64,000 nucleotides of DNA from Dysgonomonas sp. 521 (GCF_010501055.1 NZ_QVMO01000008.1:20552-84551), one strand, 5' to 3'. Shown: positions 8,355-16,507, counted from the stretch's first letter. Numbers and translations are program-made. Notes: generated from the sequence alone by a model not told the origin.

Positions 8355-9746
8355 ATGAGTACATTGATAGCCATCTCAGCATTAGGTATAATATGCCTCA
8401 TATTGGAGATATTCAATTTAAGAAAGATCCTTATACCTGTTACGCTTGTCGGGCTGATAGCTGCATTGGGATTGACTGCTACGGAATTTTACTTAGGACA
8501 ATCTTTCCTTGGTGCCGATAAGTATAATATGGTGGTATCCACAGGGTTTTCGCAGGGATTCTCAGTCCTGTTTATTATCCTTGCGGTTCTTATTATCGCT
8601 ATGAGCCCTAAATTCTATCAGGAGAAAATAACGAAGATAGCAGACTATGTCGCCCTGAAAGTATTCTTACTGGCAGGAGCTGTGGCTATGGTTTCTTTCG
8701 GCAATTTTGCCATGTTCTTTATCGGGCTTGAGGTGTTATCCATTGCCGGATATGTATTGGCTGCCAGCGACCCGAAGAACCTGAGAAGCAATGAGGCCGG
8801 TATGAAGTATTTCATCATGGGGGCCTTTGCTTCCAGTTTTATACTATTCGGTATCGCATTAGTATATGGTACTGTAGGGTCTTTTGATATAGCTACAGTT
8901 ACAATAGCTTCCACTGCACAGGCAGGTTCTTTACCTGTTTGGTTTAGCCTTGGGTTTGTAATGATAACAGTAGGTATGATGTTCAAGGCATCAATCGTAC
9001 CGTTCCATTTCTGGGCGCCGGATGTATACGAAGGTTCGCCAACGTTGGTAACAGCACTGATGAGTACATTGGTAAAAGTGGCCGCGATAGGAGCCTTATT
9101 TAAAGTAGTGGCTATATTAGCCGCCGCCATTACGCCTGCATACCAGATTGGACTGATAGTGTTGTCTATACTGACTATGACTGTGGGTAACGTCACAGCC
9201 ATGAGGCAGAAGAATATAAAGCGTATGATGGCCTATTCGGGTATTTCACATGCCGGATTTATGATGATGACATTGCTGGCGCTAGGTACGTCAGCAAATA
9301 CGGTGCTGTATTATGCTGCCGCGTACAGCTTTGCTGGCATAGCCGCATTTGCCGTTATTATGGGCGTTTGCAGAGGCAAGGATAACGAAGATATGTCGAA
9401 CTTCTTCGGCCTTGTGAAACGTCAGCCTGTAATGACTGCAATATTGACTTGCGCGCTGTTGTCGTTAAGCGGTATTCCGATTTTTGCGGGCTTCTTTGCC
9501 AAGTTCTTCGTATTTGGACAGATGTTGCAGACCGATCATCTGATACTTGTTATATTCGGTATTATAAACTCTGTTATAGCGGTGTTCTACTATCTGGGAG
9601 TAGCCAATGTAATGATTACAAAAGAGCCTGAAACAACAGAACGGCTGCATGTTCCTTTCGAATATAAAGCGGTAGCCGTCATCGCTATCTGCCTGAATTT
9701 ATTACTGGGAGTTTTCCCTTCTGTAATAATGGGGTTAAGTCTGTAA
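8355..9746 (+). CDS. nuoN: NADH-quinone oxidoreductase subunit N
   Basis: NuoN is the proximal antiporter-like membrane subunit, last gene of the operon. At 463 residues with about 14 helices it has family length. FFIGLEVLSIAGYVLAAS holds the conserved glutamate; VPFHFWAPDVYEGSPTLVTA is the broken-helix region with the lysine nearby. An 85-base spacer with an AT-rich hairpin separates it from nuoM, the longest gap among nuoJ-nuoN. Confidence 0.96.
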   Translation: MSTLIAISALGIICLILEIFNLRKILIPVTLVGLIAALGLTATEFYLGQSFLGADKYNMVVSTGFSQGFSVLFIILAVLIIAMSPKFYQEKITKIADYVALKVFLLAGAVAMVSFGNFAMFFIGLEVLSIAGYVLAASDPKNLRSNEAGMKYFIMGAFASSFILFGIALVYGTVGSFDIATVTIASTAQAGSLPVWFSLGFVMITVGMMFKASIVPFHFWAPDVYEGSPTLVTALMSTLVKVAAIGALFKVVAILAAAITPAYQIGLIVLSILTMTVGNVTAMRQKNIKRMMAYSGISHAGFMMMTLLALGTSANTVLYYAAAYSFAGIAAFAVIMGVCRGKDNEDMSNFFGLVKRQPVMTAILTCALLSLSGIPIFAGFFAKFFVFGQMLQTDHLILVIFGIINSVIAVFYYLGVANVMITKEPETTERLHVPFEYKAVAVIAICLNLLLGVFPSVIMGLSL

Positions 9747-9772
9747 TAATCGAAATTGATAATATATAGAAA

Positions 9773-9953
9773 GAGGGTGTCTCAAAAGTAAAACATCTCT
9801 ATCAAATTATTACTCTCTTTGTCATTGCCTCGCCTTCGCTTCGGCGAACGTTGTTTCTGAGTGCAACGAAGAATCTCGACCCACCAGATACGAGATGTTT
9901 CACTCCGTTCAACATGACAAAAAGATATGAAAAAATACTTTTGAGACACCCTC
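9773..9953. mobile_element. 181-bp inverted-repeat element closing the nuo operon
   Basis: The ends GAGGGTGTCTCAAAAGTA and TACTTTTGAGACACCCTC are a perfect 18-bp inverted repeat. Inside lies a second palindromic unit, about 9818-9923 (TTTGTCAT...ATGACAAA), that contains CTTCGCTTCGGCGAA and resembles repeats common in this phylum. No ORF is credible. The element sits between convergent nuoN and the 220-residue gene at 9968, and the A/T-flanked outer stem could act as a two-way terminator. No target duplication was recognised. Confidence 0.7.
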
Positions 9954-9967
9954 TTTTTGCTTGTCTA

Positions 9968-10630
9968 TTATTCCACTTCAAAATCGAAGTAAAGTACATC
10001 TGTCCAATTATCAATTCCCAGTTCGATTATTTTCTGCTGTTTCAGGTAATTTATATCCTTCTCAAGGGAAGGGATACCTACCTTTTTTGAAAACAACTTT
10101 TTTATCCATGACGCGTTTTTGGCTTCTTCCAACATTTCCTCGCGTACCTTAATTTCATTATTGAGTTCCTCTACTACGTTGATAAATTCGTTTATATCGG
10201 CTTCTACATCCAGTATCGCTTCCAGAAGGTCGTCATTCTGTTCTTCCAGAGGCGTATCCTCCATTTCATAAATCTCTCCGCATTCCAGAAAGAAGTACTT
10301 TTGCTTACGGTCTTCCCTGTCAAGGAATTCTTTTGTCTGTTTTATGATTTCCTGCAATTCCTCCTTGTCGTACAGATTTAGGTCATATACCCGCTGCAAA
10401 AACTCATACAACTTATTCTTGCCAGCTTCGTAGTCGCCGGTAAGTGCTATCGGATGCTCGTAATTCCATATAAGTGAATGGCTTTTACGGGTGTTTACCG
10501 AGAGCAATATCTTGTATGATATAGGAATGTCGTAATTCCATTCGGATATTGATAAGACCTTGTCTTGTTCAGTCCTCTTTTGTTGCGTAACGTCAAAATC
10601 TATTGAATACAAGTAACTTCGATTTGCCAT
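9968..10630 (-). CDS. Uncharacterised protein starting MANRSYLY (DUF7822-like)
   Basis: This acidic 220-residue protein has no signal peptide or membrane segment. The N-terminal block MANRSYLYSIDF resembles a domain of unknown function I recall as DUF7822; I could not verify that. Residues about 120-175 are rich in Glu, Asn and Leu and predicted to be helical, possibly coiled coil (EAILDVEADINEFINVVEEL and on). It has no functional motif that I recognise and no operon partner: it is convergent with nuoN and followed on its 5' side by a 1.2-kb repeat region. Confidence 0.75.
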   Translation of the reverse strand: MANRSYLYSIDFDVTQQKRTEQDKVLSISEWNYDIPISYKILLSVNTRKSHSLIWNYEHPIALTGDYEAGKNKLYEFLQRVYDLNLYDKEELQEIIKQTKEFLDREDRKQKYFFLECGEIYEMEDTPLEEQNDDLLEAILDVEADINEFINVVEELNNEIKVREEMLEEAKNASWIKKLFSKKVGIPSLEKDINYLKQQKIIELGIDNWTDVLYFDFEVE

Positions 10631-10790
10631 GTTTGTGTATTGATTATCAGGTTTAACTATAATTTTTTTAACGAACCCTTATCCGTTGTGAAAATATGAA
10701 AAATTTGTCTTATATAGAAGAGTTCTTTGAAATTATTATGAAGAAGACTCCTATAAGAAGGAGAAAAGTGTGAAAAAAGAGTCACTTTTG

Positions 10791-11300
10791 CTAAGTACAT
10801 GACAAAAAATAATATTCAATACATAAAGCATTGATAGTTAGTAAATTGTCTAAAAATAAAATATATGCTGTCCTGTCTTTCAGACAGTAATTCCTAAGCA
10901 TTGCAATTTCCACAAACCGATGCCCCAATGTCATTAAGTTAAGGCTGAAAGCCTTTATTATTTCAGCCCAATGGCAAGCGAAGCGTCGCCTTGGGTAAAG
11001 AGCATTTAACAGAAACTGCGCGCTGAAAGTGCAGGTCAAATTTAAAGAACAAGGCCAAATCATTTACCTGCGCTTTCAGCGCGCACGCTCTATATTTGGA
11101 CATTCTGCCCCAAGGCGTTGCCTTGGGCTGAAATAAGACGGGCTTTCAGCCCTAGCTTTTGATACCATAATCCTTAAGTTGATGACATTGATACGATAAC
11201 CTCCGGTTATGAATTGAATTGAAAATCAGCGGAGCTAAAATCGGCGGAGCCAAAATCAGTTTTTTTAAGTCAGTTTCAATGTTTTTTGTCATGTACTATG
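10791..11300. mobile_element. M3 palindromic element, copy a
   Basis: The ends AGTACATGACAAAAAATA and its complement (...TTTTTTGTCATGTACT) form the terminal inverted repeat. Direct repeats CACTTTTG flank it (10783-10790 and 11301-11308). Inside are paired stems: GGCTGAAAGCC, TTTCAGCCC with GGGCTGAAA, CTTGGG with CCCAAGG, and GCGCGCTGAAAG with CTTTCAGCGCGC. It shares CTGTCTTTCAGACAG with copy b at 23545. There is no transposase; it is probably non-autonomous. Confidence 0.72.
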
Positions 11301-11334
11301 CACTTTTGTCACTTTTTTTAAGAACCTACATGCA

Positions 11335-11749
11335 GAGTCGATTAGATTTAGCCTGCTAAAACCGCAAGCAAAAATGTAAAATTCCATCTAAAAATAGCTA
11401 TGAAAAAGATATAATAAGGCGAATCAAGGGTTAAAAAGCACAGTAACTTATTGTCCCGAAGGGACTGAAGGTGGATAACCACTGGTAAAACCCGTGGCAG
11501 GGACTGGCTGGAAAACATGTCTCCGTAGGAGGCAAACAGCAAAAACAAATGCCATTCGCCTCCTACGGAGACGGCCTCTCCCTATCCGCTTTTTCCACGG
11601 GTTTTACCCGTAGTTATCCATATTAGCCCACTTCGAGGACTTAGAACCCTGACTGCAAAACAAAAGATTGATTTATAATAGTATACTTTAACCCAAAGCA
11701 ACCCTTGATTCACATTAATAAAATATTCGTATAAAATTTAAACAGTTTC
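11335..11749. mobile_element. M2 element, copy d (interrupted by M1-type element)
   Basis: Read on the minus strand, the outer parts (11340-11411 and 11721-11749) match the M2 copy at 31433: ATAGCTATTTTTAGATGGA, the TTTAGC..GCTAAA stem and the terminus GAAACTGTTTAAATTTTAT. The left end is internally shortened after GAGTC. An M1-type element has inserted into it, so M2 is older here. Confidence 0.65.
11417..11715. mobile_element. M1-type element, variant d, nested in M2
   Basis: Ends GGCGAATCAAGGGTT and AACCCTTGATTCACAT match the M1 terminal repeats, and TAATA is duplicated on both sides (11412-11416 and 11716-11720). The interior differs from the 212-bp copies but has the same plan of concentric stems: GTCCCGAAGGGAC, TGTCTCCGTAGGAGGC with GCCTCCTACGGAGAC, and TAAAACCCGTGG with CCACGGGTTTTAC. 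Confidence 0.7.
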
Positions 11750-11818
11750 CAATTGTTTACCTATGGACTTTGTTTCAATATTAGACTTAAAATATTTATT
11801 TATTCCAAAAAAACTTTA

Positions 11819-11826
11819 TACCTTTG
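11819..11826 (+). promoter_or_regulatory. TAnnTTTG -7 element before DUF177-rpmF-fabH
   Basis: TACCTTTG followed by GC matches the Bacteroidota sigma-ABfr -7 consensus TAnnTTTG. It is 30 bases before the GTG start of the DUF177 gene. A clear TTTG -33 box is not visible. Confidence 0.7.
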
Positions 11827-11856
11827 CGCCGTTCTTTTGGTATATAAATACAATAC

Positions 11857-12432
11857 GTGGGAAAGTTTAGCTTATACAATATCCCTTTAAGAAGTTTATC
11901 GGAAGGGAAACATGAGTTCGGGTACGACTTGGACAATAAGTATTTTGCCCTTATAGATGACGGTACGGCCGACATAAAAAAGGGGGATTTGAAAGTGGCT
12001 TTATCATTGAAAAAGACAAGTGTTACTTTCGAACTTAATTTTGAAACAAAAGGTACAGTACATGTCCCTTGCGACAGATGCCTCGACGACATCGGCATGG
12101 AGGTAGATACGAAGAATAAACTTATCGTCAAATTCGGTAAAGAATATTCCGAAGAAAGTGACGAAATAGTTATCATACCGGAAGATGACGGGGAAATTAA
12201 CATTGCATGGTTCCTGTACGAGTTTATAGTACTCAGTCTTCCTACAAAACGTGTACATCCGGCAGGCACATGCAATAAAGCGATGTCTTCCAAGTTAAAT
12301 AAACATAGGGCCAAGAGTTCTGACGATGATTCTGATGATGAATTAGACGATGATGCAGACCTGGAAGATGATTCATCATTCTCCGATCCCCGTTGGGATA
12401 GCCTGAAAGATGTTTCGGTAGACGAAGATTAA
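11857..12432 (+). CDS. YceD/DUF177 family protein
   Basis: The YceD (DUF177) family is almost always encoded just upstream of rpmF, as here (68 bases), and in Proteobacteria and plants is linked to 23S rRNA accumulation. The protein has 191 residues. The family core FETKGTVHVPCDRCLDDIGM and the pair of Cys (CDRC) are followed by HPAGTCNKAM. The tail is very acidic (SDDDSDDELDDDADLEDDSS) and ends DPRWDSLKDV, typical of the family. The start is GTG at 11857 (MGKFSLYNIPLRSL), which is 30 bases after the promoter and matches the family N-terminus; no ATG fits. Confidence 0.88.
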   Translation: MGKFSLYNIPLRSLSEGKHEFGYDLDNKYFALIDDGTADIKKGDLKVALSLKKTSVTFELNFETKGTVHVPCDRCLDDIGMEVDTKNKLIVKFGKEYSEESDEIVIIPEDDGEINIAWFLYEFIVLSLPTKRVHPAGTCNKAMSSKLNKHRAKSSDDDSDDELDDDADLEDDSSFSDPRWDSLKDVSVDED

Positions 12433-12500
12433 ATAAATGCAAATAGAAAATTTGGTTTTTCTAATCAGAATAAATAAAAATAACTAAATAAAACAAGAAA

Positions 12501-12686
12501 ATGGCACATCCGAAACGAAGACAGTCAAAGTCTAGAACAGCTAAAAGAAGAACTCACGATAAAGCAGTAGCTCCAACATTAGCCGTATGCTCTAACTGCG
12601 GTTCATGGCATGTATTTCATACAGTATGCCCTGAGTGCGGATATTACAGAGGCAAATTGGCAATTGAAAAAGGAGTTGAAGTTTAA
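12501..12686 (+). CDS. rpmF: 50S ribosomal protein L32
   Basis: L32 is a small zinc-ribbon protein of the large subunit near the peptidyl transferase region. The 61 residues begin MAHPKRRQSKSRTAKRRTHDK, and the ribbon cysteines are CSNC and CPEC. The gene sits between DUF177 and fabH, the canonical yceD-rpmF-fabH order linking ribosome and fatty-acid synthesis genes. Confidence 0.98.
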   Translation: MAHPKRRQSKSRTAKRRTHDKAVAPTLAVCSNCGSWHVFHTVCPECGYYRGKLAIEKGVEV

Positions 12687-12708
12687 GTTCTTAAGCCAAA
12701 ACTTTTAA

Positions 12709-12737
12709 GCCCTACCACTAAATAGGGCATTTTTTTT
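12709..12737 (+). terminator. Hairpin plus T-tract between rpmF and fabH
   Basis: GCCCTA and TAGGGC pair around an eight-base loop and are followed by A then eight T. It sits 30 bases before the fabH ATG, so it would end rpmF transcripts or attenuate read-through into fabH. No separate TAnnTTTG box lies between it and fabH. Confidence 0.65.
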
Positions 12738-12767
12738 ACTATTACTCACAAAACCAGGATAAAGATA

Positions 12768-13748
12768 ATGATTCGAGCTGCAATTACTGGCATCGGTGCA
12801 TATATTCCGGAAGCTATACTGACAAACGAAGACCTGTCTAAAATAGTAGATACTAGCGACGAATGGATTATGACTCGTGTAGGCATCAAAGAGCGACATG
12901 TATTGGCTAAGGAGAAAGGCACGTCGGATATGGGGGCGGAAGCCGTAAAGCTGGTGCTGGAAAAAACAAACACCAAGCCTGAAGACGTAGAAGTAATTAT
13001 TTTTGCGACAACAACTCCCGATTATATATTTCCGTCTACAGCCGCGATGACTGCGGAAAAATGCGGTATAAAAAATGCGTTGGGATTTGACATACAAGCT
13101 GCATGTTCCGGCTTTATTTATGCTCTGGAAGTAGGTTCCAATTTTATCAAATCAGGGAAATACAAGAAAGTTATAGTAGCCGCAGGAGATAAAATGACCT
13201 CCATTACCAACTATAAAGACCGCACTACCTGCCCTCTGTTCGGAGACGCCGCCGGTGCTGTTATGCTGGAGCCTACCGAAGAAGAAGTAGGTGTGATGGA
13301 TTCGATACTACATATTGATGGGGCATTTACGGCTCATCTGCACATGTATGGCGGTGGTTCTATTCATCCGGCTTCGCATGAAACTGTAGACAAAGATATG
13401 CACTATGTATATCAGGAAGGACAAGTTGTATTCAAACACGCTGTATCGAAAATGGCGGATGTTTCCGTTGAAATAATGGAGCGTAACCACCTGAATAATG
13501 AAACTGTAGACTGGCTGGTGCCTCATCAGGCAAATATACGCATCATAGAGGCTGTGGGCAACCGTATGGGGCTTTCTCCCGATAAGGTGATGGTCAACAT
13601 ACAGAAATACGGAAATACAAGCGCTGGAACAATTCCGGTTTGCCTGTATGAATGGGAATCGCAACTAAAGAAAGGCGATAACCTTATCCTTACTGCGTTT
13701 GGTGGTGGATTTACATGGGGAGCGGTATATCTCAAGTGGGCATATTAA
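12768..13748 (+). CDS. fabH: 3-oxoacyl-ACP synthase III
   Basis: FabH condenses acetyl-CoA (or branched acyl-CoA) with malonyl-ACP to start fatty-acid synthesis. At 326 residues it has family length. The catalytic triad is Cys113 (QAACSGF), His253 (VPHQANIRI) and Asn283 (YGNTSAGT). The C-terminal [14 protein letters not shown] is typical. The Vor-type enzyme encoded next to it could produce branched acyl-CoA primers, which is an inference from position only. Confidence 0.96.
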   Translation: MIRAAITGIGAYIPEAILTNEDLSKIVDTSDEWIMTRVGIKERHVLAKEKGTSDMGAEAVKLVLEKTNTKPEDVEVIIFATTTPDYIFPSTAAMTAEKCGIKNALGFDIQAACSGFIYALEVGSNFIKSGKYKKVIVAAGDKMTSITNYKDRTTCPLFGDAAGAVMLEPTEEEVGVMDSILHIDGAFTAHLHMYGGGSIHPASHETVDKDMHYVYQEGQVVFKHAVSKMADVSVEIMERNHLNNETVDWLVPHQANIRIIEAVGNRMGLSPDKVMVNIQKYGNTSAGTIPVCLYEWESQLKKGDNLILTAFGGGFTWGAVYLKWAY

Positions 13749-13771
13749 GCACCTGAATTATACATTATATA

Positions 13772-13816
13772 ACGAGAAAAAGGATAACTCATCAGTGGGT
13801 TATCCTTTTTTCTCGT
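13772..13816. terminator. Bidirectional terminator between fabH and the Vor operon
   Basis: ACGAGAAAAAGGATAAC and GTTATCCTTTTTTCTCGT form a 17-bp stem (one bulge) with A-runs on one side and T-runs on the other. It stands between convergent genes and can stop transcription from both. Confidence 0.8.
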
Positions 13817-13855
13817 ATGTATTGAGGACTGTTTCGAAAGCCAATAAAGGGTTAT

Positions 13856-13931
13856 TGTCATTGCAGACTTGATCCGCATCCCCTCACAATAAATGTTTTG
13901 GACGATTCCCCGTATCAAGCACGGGACGACA
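13856..13931. repeat. Intergenic inverted repeat (GTCATTGC...GGGACGAC)
   Basis: GTCATTGCAGACTTGATCCG and CGTATCAAGCACGGGACGAC are imperfect reverse complements about 35 bases apart. This looks like a widespread Bacteroidota intergenic repeat. It lies between the bidirectional terminator and the end of the gamma-subunit gene. Confidence 0.6.
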
Positions 13932-13958
13932 GGCTTTTAGGGGCAGCACCCTGTAATA

Positions 13959-14513
13959 TCAACCCGGTCTCTGTACCTCCTGTATCTCTTCCATCCCTTT
14001 CAGTATAGCCTGCTCGTTCATAGGCAGCAGCCCGTGATGCCTTTCGGGCAGGGACTTCTTTAAGCCCAACATTACATTTTCCAGCTGCACCATTGGTGAA
14101 ACCTTTAACAATCCGCCTAATACAATCATATTGAAGGCTTTTGTATTCTTCATCAATGCCGCTGTGTCTACCGCCTCTATTTTGTACACATAGATATCTT
14201 TGCGTGTAGGCGGATGCTGAAATCCGCTGGGGTCATAAATCAATATTCCTCCCGGCTTCACTGACGACTCAAACTTATCTAAAGAAGGCTGGTTCAGTAT
14301 AATGGCAATATCATATTCGTTTACTATGGGCGAACTGATAGGATTATCGCTCAGGATAACGGTCACGTTTGCCGTACCACCACGTTGTTCCGGCCCGTAG
14401 GACGGGAACCATGATACTTCCTTGTTTTCCATCAATCCTGAATAAGCAAGTATTTTGCCCATCGACAACACTCCTTGTCCTCCAAAACCTGCTATTATAA
14501 TTTCCTGTGTCAT
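13959..14513 (-). CDS. 2-oxoacid:ferredoxin oxidoreductase, gamma subunit
   Basis: This is the catalytic-subunit-associated gamma domain of the CoA-dependent 2-oxoacid:ferredoxin oxidoreductases. The 184-residue protein starts with the family block IAGFGGQGVLSMGKILAYSG and contains SWFPSYGPEQRGGTANVTV. It is the last gene of the minus-strand delta-alpha-beta-gamma operon. A hairpin AGGTC-GCT-GACCT lies 13 bases before its ATG. Substrate (branched-chain 2-oxoacid or 2-oxoglutarate) cannot be set from the sequence alone. Confidence 0.92.
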   Translation of the reverse strand: MTQEIIIAGFGGQGVLSMGKILAYSGLMENKEVSWFPSYGPEQRGGTANVTVILSDNPISSPIVNEYDIAIILNQPSLDKFESSVKPGGILIYDPSGFQHPPTRKDIYVYKIEAVDTAALMKNTKAFNMIVLGGLLKVSPMVQLENVMLGLKKSLPERHHGLLPMNEQAILKGMEEIQEVQRPG

Positions 14514-14526
14514 GCTTATCGGTTTA

Positions 14527-14539
14527 AGGTCGCTGACCT
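14527..14539 (-). promoter_or_regulatory. AGGTC hairpin before gamma-subunit gene
   Basis: AGGTCGCTGACCT has 5-bp arms and a 3-base loop. In the mRNA it ends 13 bases before the start codon. The bases 5' of it in the mRNA are nearly identical to those before the alpha-subunit hairpin (GACCTAT.TTATTACTTTTA on the plus strand). Confidence 0.55.
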
Positions 14540-14577
14540 ATATTATTACTTTTATATGTATAAAACCTCACTGTTAC

Positions 14578-15336
14578 TTAAAGGTTCTTCAAATCGCCTA
14601 ACGGATATGCAGGGAACATATTTTCCACCATCCACTCGTTTGCAGCCTCCGGTGTCATTTTCCAACCTGCATTACATGTAGATACAATCTCAACGATGGA
14701 TGTACCTTTATTTTCCATCGAATTTTCGAATGCTTTGCGTATCATACGTTTCGCCTTCTTTACCGATGCCGCTGTATGTACGCTCTGGCGTGTAGCCAGG
14801 CATACACCCTCCAGCTGAGCCAGCAAATCAAGAATCTTCAACGGATAACCGTTTTCATTTATATCCCTCCCGTTAGGTGTGGTAGACGTTTTCATGTGAT
14901 TTAGCGTTGTCGGAGCCATCTGCCCTCCGGTCATACCATATATGCCGTTATTGATAAAGATGATCGCTATATTTTCGCCTCTGTTGGCGGCATGTATAGT
15001 CTCGCCCGTACCAATGGCGGCTAGGTCTCCGTCGCCCTGATAGGTAAACACCATCTTATCGGGGTTGAGGCGCTTCACAGCCGTAGCCAGTGCAGGCGCG
15101 CGTCCGTGTGCTGCTTCCTGCCAGTCTATGTCCAGATAGCTGTATGCAAACACGGCACAGCCTACGGGTGCTATACCCACTGTATTTTCACGCAATCCCA
15201 TCTCATCGATAACCTCGGCTATCACCTTATGAACCACACCATGTGAACACCCCGGGCAATAGTGCATATCCGTATCGTTCATCAACGCGGGCTTGGCATA
15301 TACCAAGTTAGCCGGATCTATAATATTTGTATCCAT
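14578..15336 (-). CDS. 2-oxoacid:ferredoxin oxidoreductase, beta (TPP-binding) subunit
   Basis: This subunit binds thiamine diphosphate and a 4Fe-4S cluster. The 252 residues show HYCPGCSHGVVHKV near the N-terminus (cluster cysteines) and the TPP motif GDGDLAAIGTGETIHA to FINNGIYGMTGGQMAPTT. It ends MFPAYPLGDLKNL. Its partners are the alpha gene upstream and the gamma gene downstream; in Bacteroidota this set is commonly annotated as the VorB-type 3-methyl-2-oxobutanoate enzyme, but KorB-type is possible. Confidence 0.93.
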   Translation of the reverse strand: MDTNIIDPANLVYAKPALMNDTDMHYCPGCSHGVVHKVIAEVIDEMGLRENTVGIAPVGCAVFAYSYLDIDWQEAAHGRAPALATAVKRLNPDKMVFTYQGDGDLAAIGTGETIHAANRGENIAIIFINNGIYGMTGGQMAPTTLNHMKTSTTPNGRDINENGYPLKILDLLAQLEGVCLATRQSVHTAASVKKAKRMIRKAFENSMENKGTSIVEIVSTCNAGWKMTPEAANEWMVENMFPAYPLGDLKNL

Positions 15337-15353
15337 AATGTTTTAAACTTTAA

Positions 15354-15366
15354 AGGTCACAGACCT
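15354..15366 (-). promoter_or_regulatory. AGGTC hairpin before beta-subunit gene
   Basis: AGGTCACAGACCT, 5-bp arms and a 3-base loop, ending 17 bases before the beta-subunit ATG in the mRNA. Same position and stem as the hairpins before the gamma and alpha genes. Confidence 0.55.
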
Positions 15367-15397
15367 ATTAATTAACTTTCAATCAATCAACTGTCTT

Positions 15398-16480
15398 TCA
15401 ACAATCGAATTTGTTCTGTAAAGCATCCACCACTTCGCTAGGGGTAGGAACGATGCCGCCCAAACGTCCGTAATGCTCTACCTTTACTTTCCCGTTCACA
15501 GCCAAACGAACGTCTTCCACCATTTGTCCGGCGTTCATTTCCACTGTAAGCATTCCTTTTACCTTGGTCGAATATTTATCTATCTCCTTCGATGGGAAAG
15601 GCCATAAGGTAATCGGCCTTATCAGACCTACCTTTATGCCTTGCGCCCGTGCCAGTTCCATAGCTTTCTGGCAGATACGCGCGGCCGAGCCGAACGCTAC
15701 AAGGATGTAATCGGCGTCTTCGCAATTAACTTCCTGATGCATACAGAGCTCGCTTTGTATCTTCTTGTATTTTGCCTGAAAACGGAGGTTGTTTATCTCC
15801 ATTTTGTAAGGATCGAGTTCGAGCGATGTGATTATATTCGGCTTTCTGTCGGCGGGCTTACCTAATGTCGCCCAAGGACATTGCTCCCGTATTTCTTTTT
15901 CGGTTCTTCTGCGTTTAAACGCGGGCAGTTTTACCTTTTCCATCATCTGTCCTATGACACCATCGGTAAGTATCATCGCTGGAGTCTGGTATTTGAATGC
16001 GAGGTCGAAGCCCAAAGCTACGAAATCGACCATTTCCTGTACCGATGCGGGTGCAAGGGTTATCAGGTTATAGTCGCCATGTCCCCCTCCCTTTACAGTC
16101 TGGAAGTAATCGGCCTGTGATGGTTGTATTGTTCCCAGTCCCGGTCCGCCGCGCATCACGTTTACCATCAGGCAAGGCAGCTCTGCTCCGGCAAGATAAG
16201 AAACACCTTCGAGCATAAGGCTCATACCCGGGCTCGAAGAAGAGGTCATAACGGCTTTTCCACATCCGGCTCCGCCATATACCATATTTATAGATGCAAT
16301 TTCACTCTCAGCCTGAAGGACAACCATACCGGTAGTCTTCCACGGCGCTTCGACCATCAATGTTTCCATTATCTCCGACTGTGGAGTAATCGGATAGCCG
16401 AAGTAGCCGTCTGCTCCATACCTTATCGCAGCATGGGCAATGGCTTCATTGCCTTTCATTAAAACTATTTCTTCTGACAT
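15398..16480 (-). CDS. vorB: 2-oxoacid:ferredoxin oxidoreductase, alpha subunit (VorB-like)
   Basis: The alpha subunit forms the pyrimidine-binding and CoA-domain portion. At 360 residues it matches proteins annotated in this phylum as 3-methyl-2-oxobutanoate dehydrogenase subunit VorB. It begins VLMKGNEAIAHAAIRYGADG and YFGYPITPQSEIMETL, and contains TSSSSPGMSLMLEGVSYLAGAELP and GQMVEDVRLAV. These enzymes oxidise 2-oxoacids to acyl-CoA plus CO2 and reduce ferredoxin. The gene lies between the delta ferredoxin and the beta gene. Confidence 0.92.
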   Translation of the reverse strand: MSEEIVLMKGNEAIAHAAIRYGADGYFGYPITPQSEIMETLMVEAPWKTTGMVVLQAESEIASINMVYGGAGCGKAVMTSSSSPGMSLMLEGVSYLAGAELPCLMVNVMRGGPGLGTIQPSQADYFQTVKGGGHGDYNLITLAPASVQEMVDFVALGFDLAFKYQTPAMILTDGVIGQMMEKVKLPAFKRRRTEKEIREQCPWATLGKPADRKPNIITSLELDPYKMEINNLRFQAKYKKIQSELCMHQEVNCEDADYILVAFGSAARICQKAMELARAQGIKVGLIRPITLWPFPSKEIDKYSTKVKGMLTVEMNAGQMVEDVRLAVNGKVKVEHYGRLGGIVPTPSEVVDALQNKFDC

Positions 16481-16493
16481 AAGCTTTTTATTC

Positions 16494-16507
16494 AGGTCGC
16501 AGGACCT
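16494..16507 (-). promoter_or_regulatory. AGGTC hairpin before alpha-subunit gene
   Basis: AGGTCGCAGGACCT has 5-bp arms and a 4-base loop, ending 13 bases before the alpha-subunit ATG in the mRNA. With the copies at 14527 and 15354 it makes a series of start-proximal hairpins in one operon. Confidence 0.55.

Larger units (their letters stand above)
10631..11818. other. 1.2-kb gene-free region of nested palindromic repeats
   Basis: No convincing gene lies here. The first 150 bases are AT-rich and presumably hold the promoter of the minus-strand gene at 9968. They are followed by an M3 element (10791-11300) and then by an M2 element (11335-11749) interrupted by an M1-type element (11417-11715). 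The last 70 bases before the DUF177 promoter are unremarkable. The 90- and 66-residue frames in this stretch are palindrome read-through. Confidence 0.75.

Noticed and set aside
10791..11063. A 90-residue frame on the minus strand in the 1.2-kb gap
   Set aside because: It lies in the palindromic interior of an M3 element and has no family-like sequence or start context.
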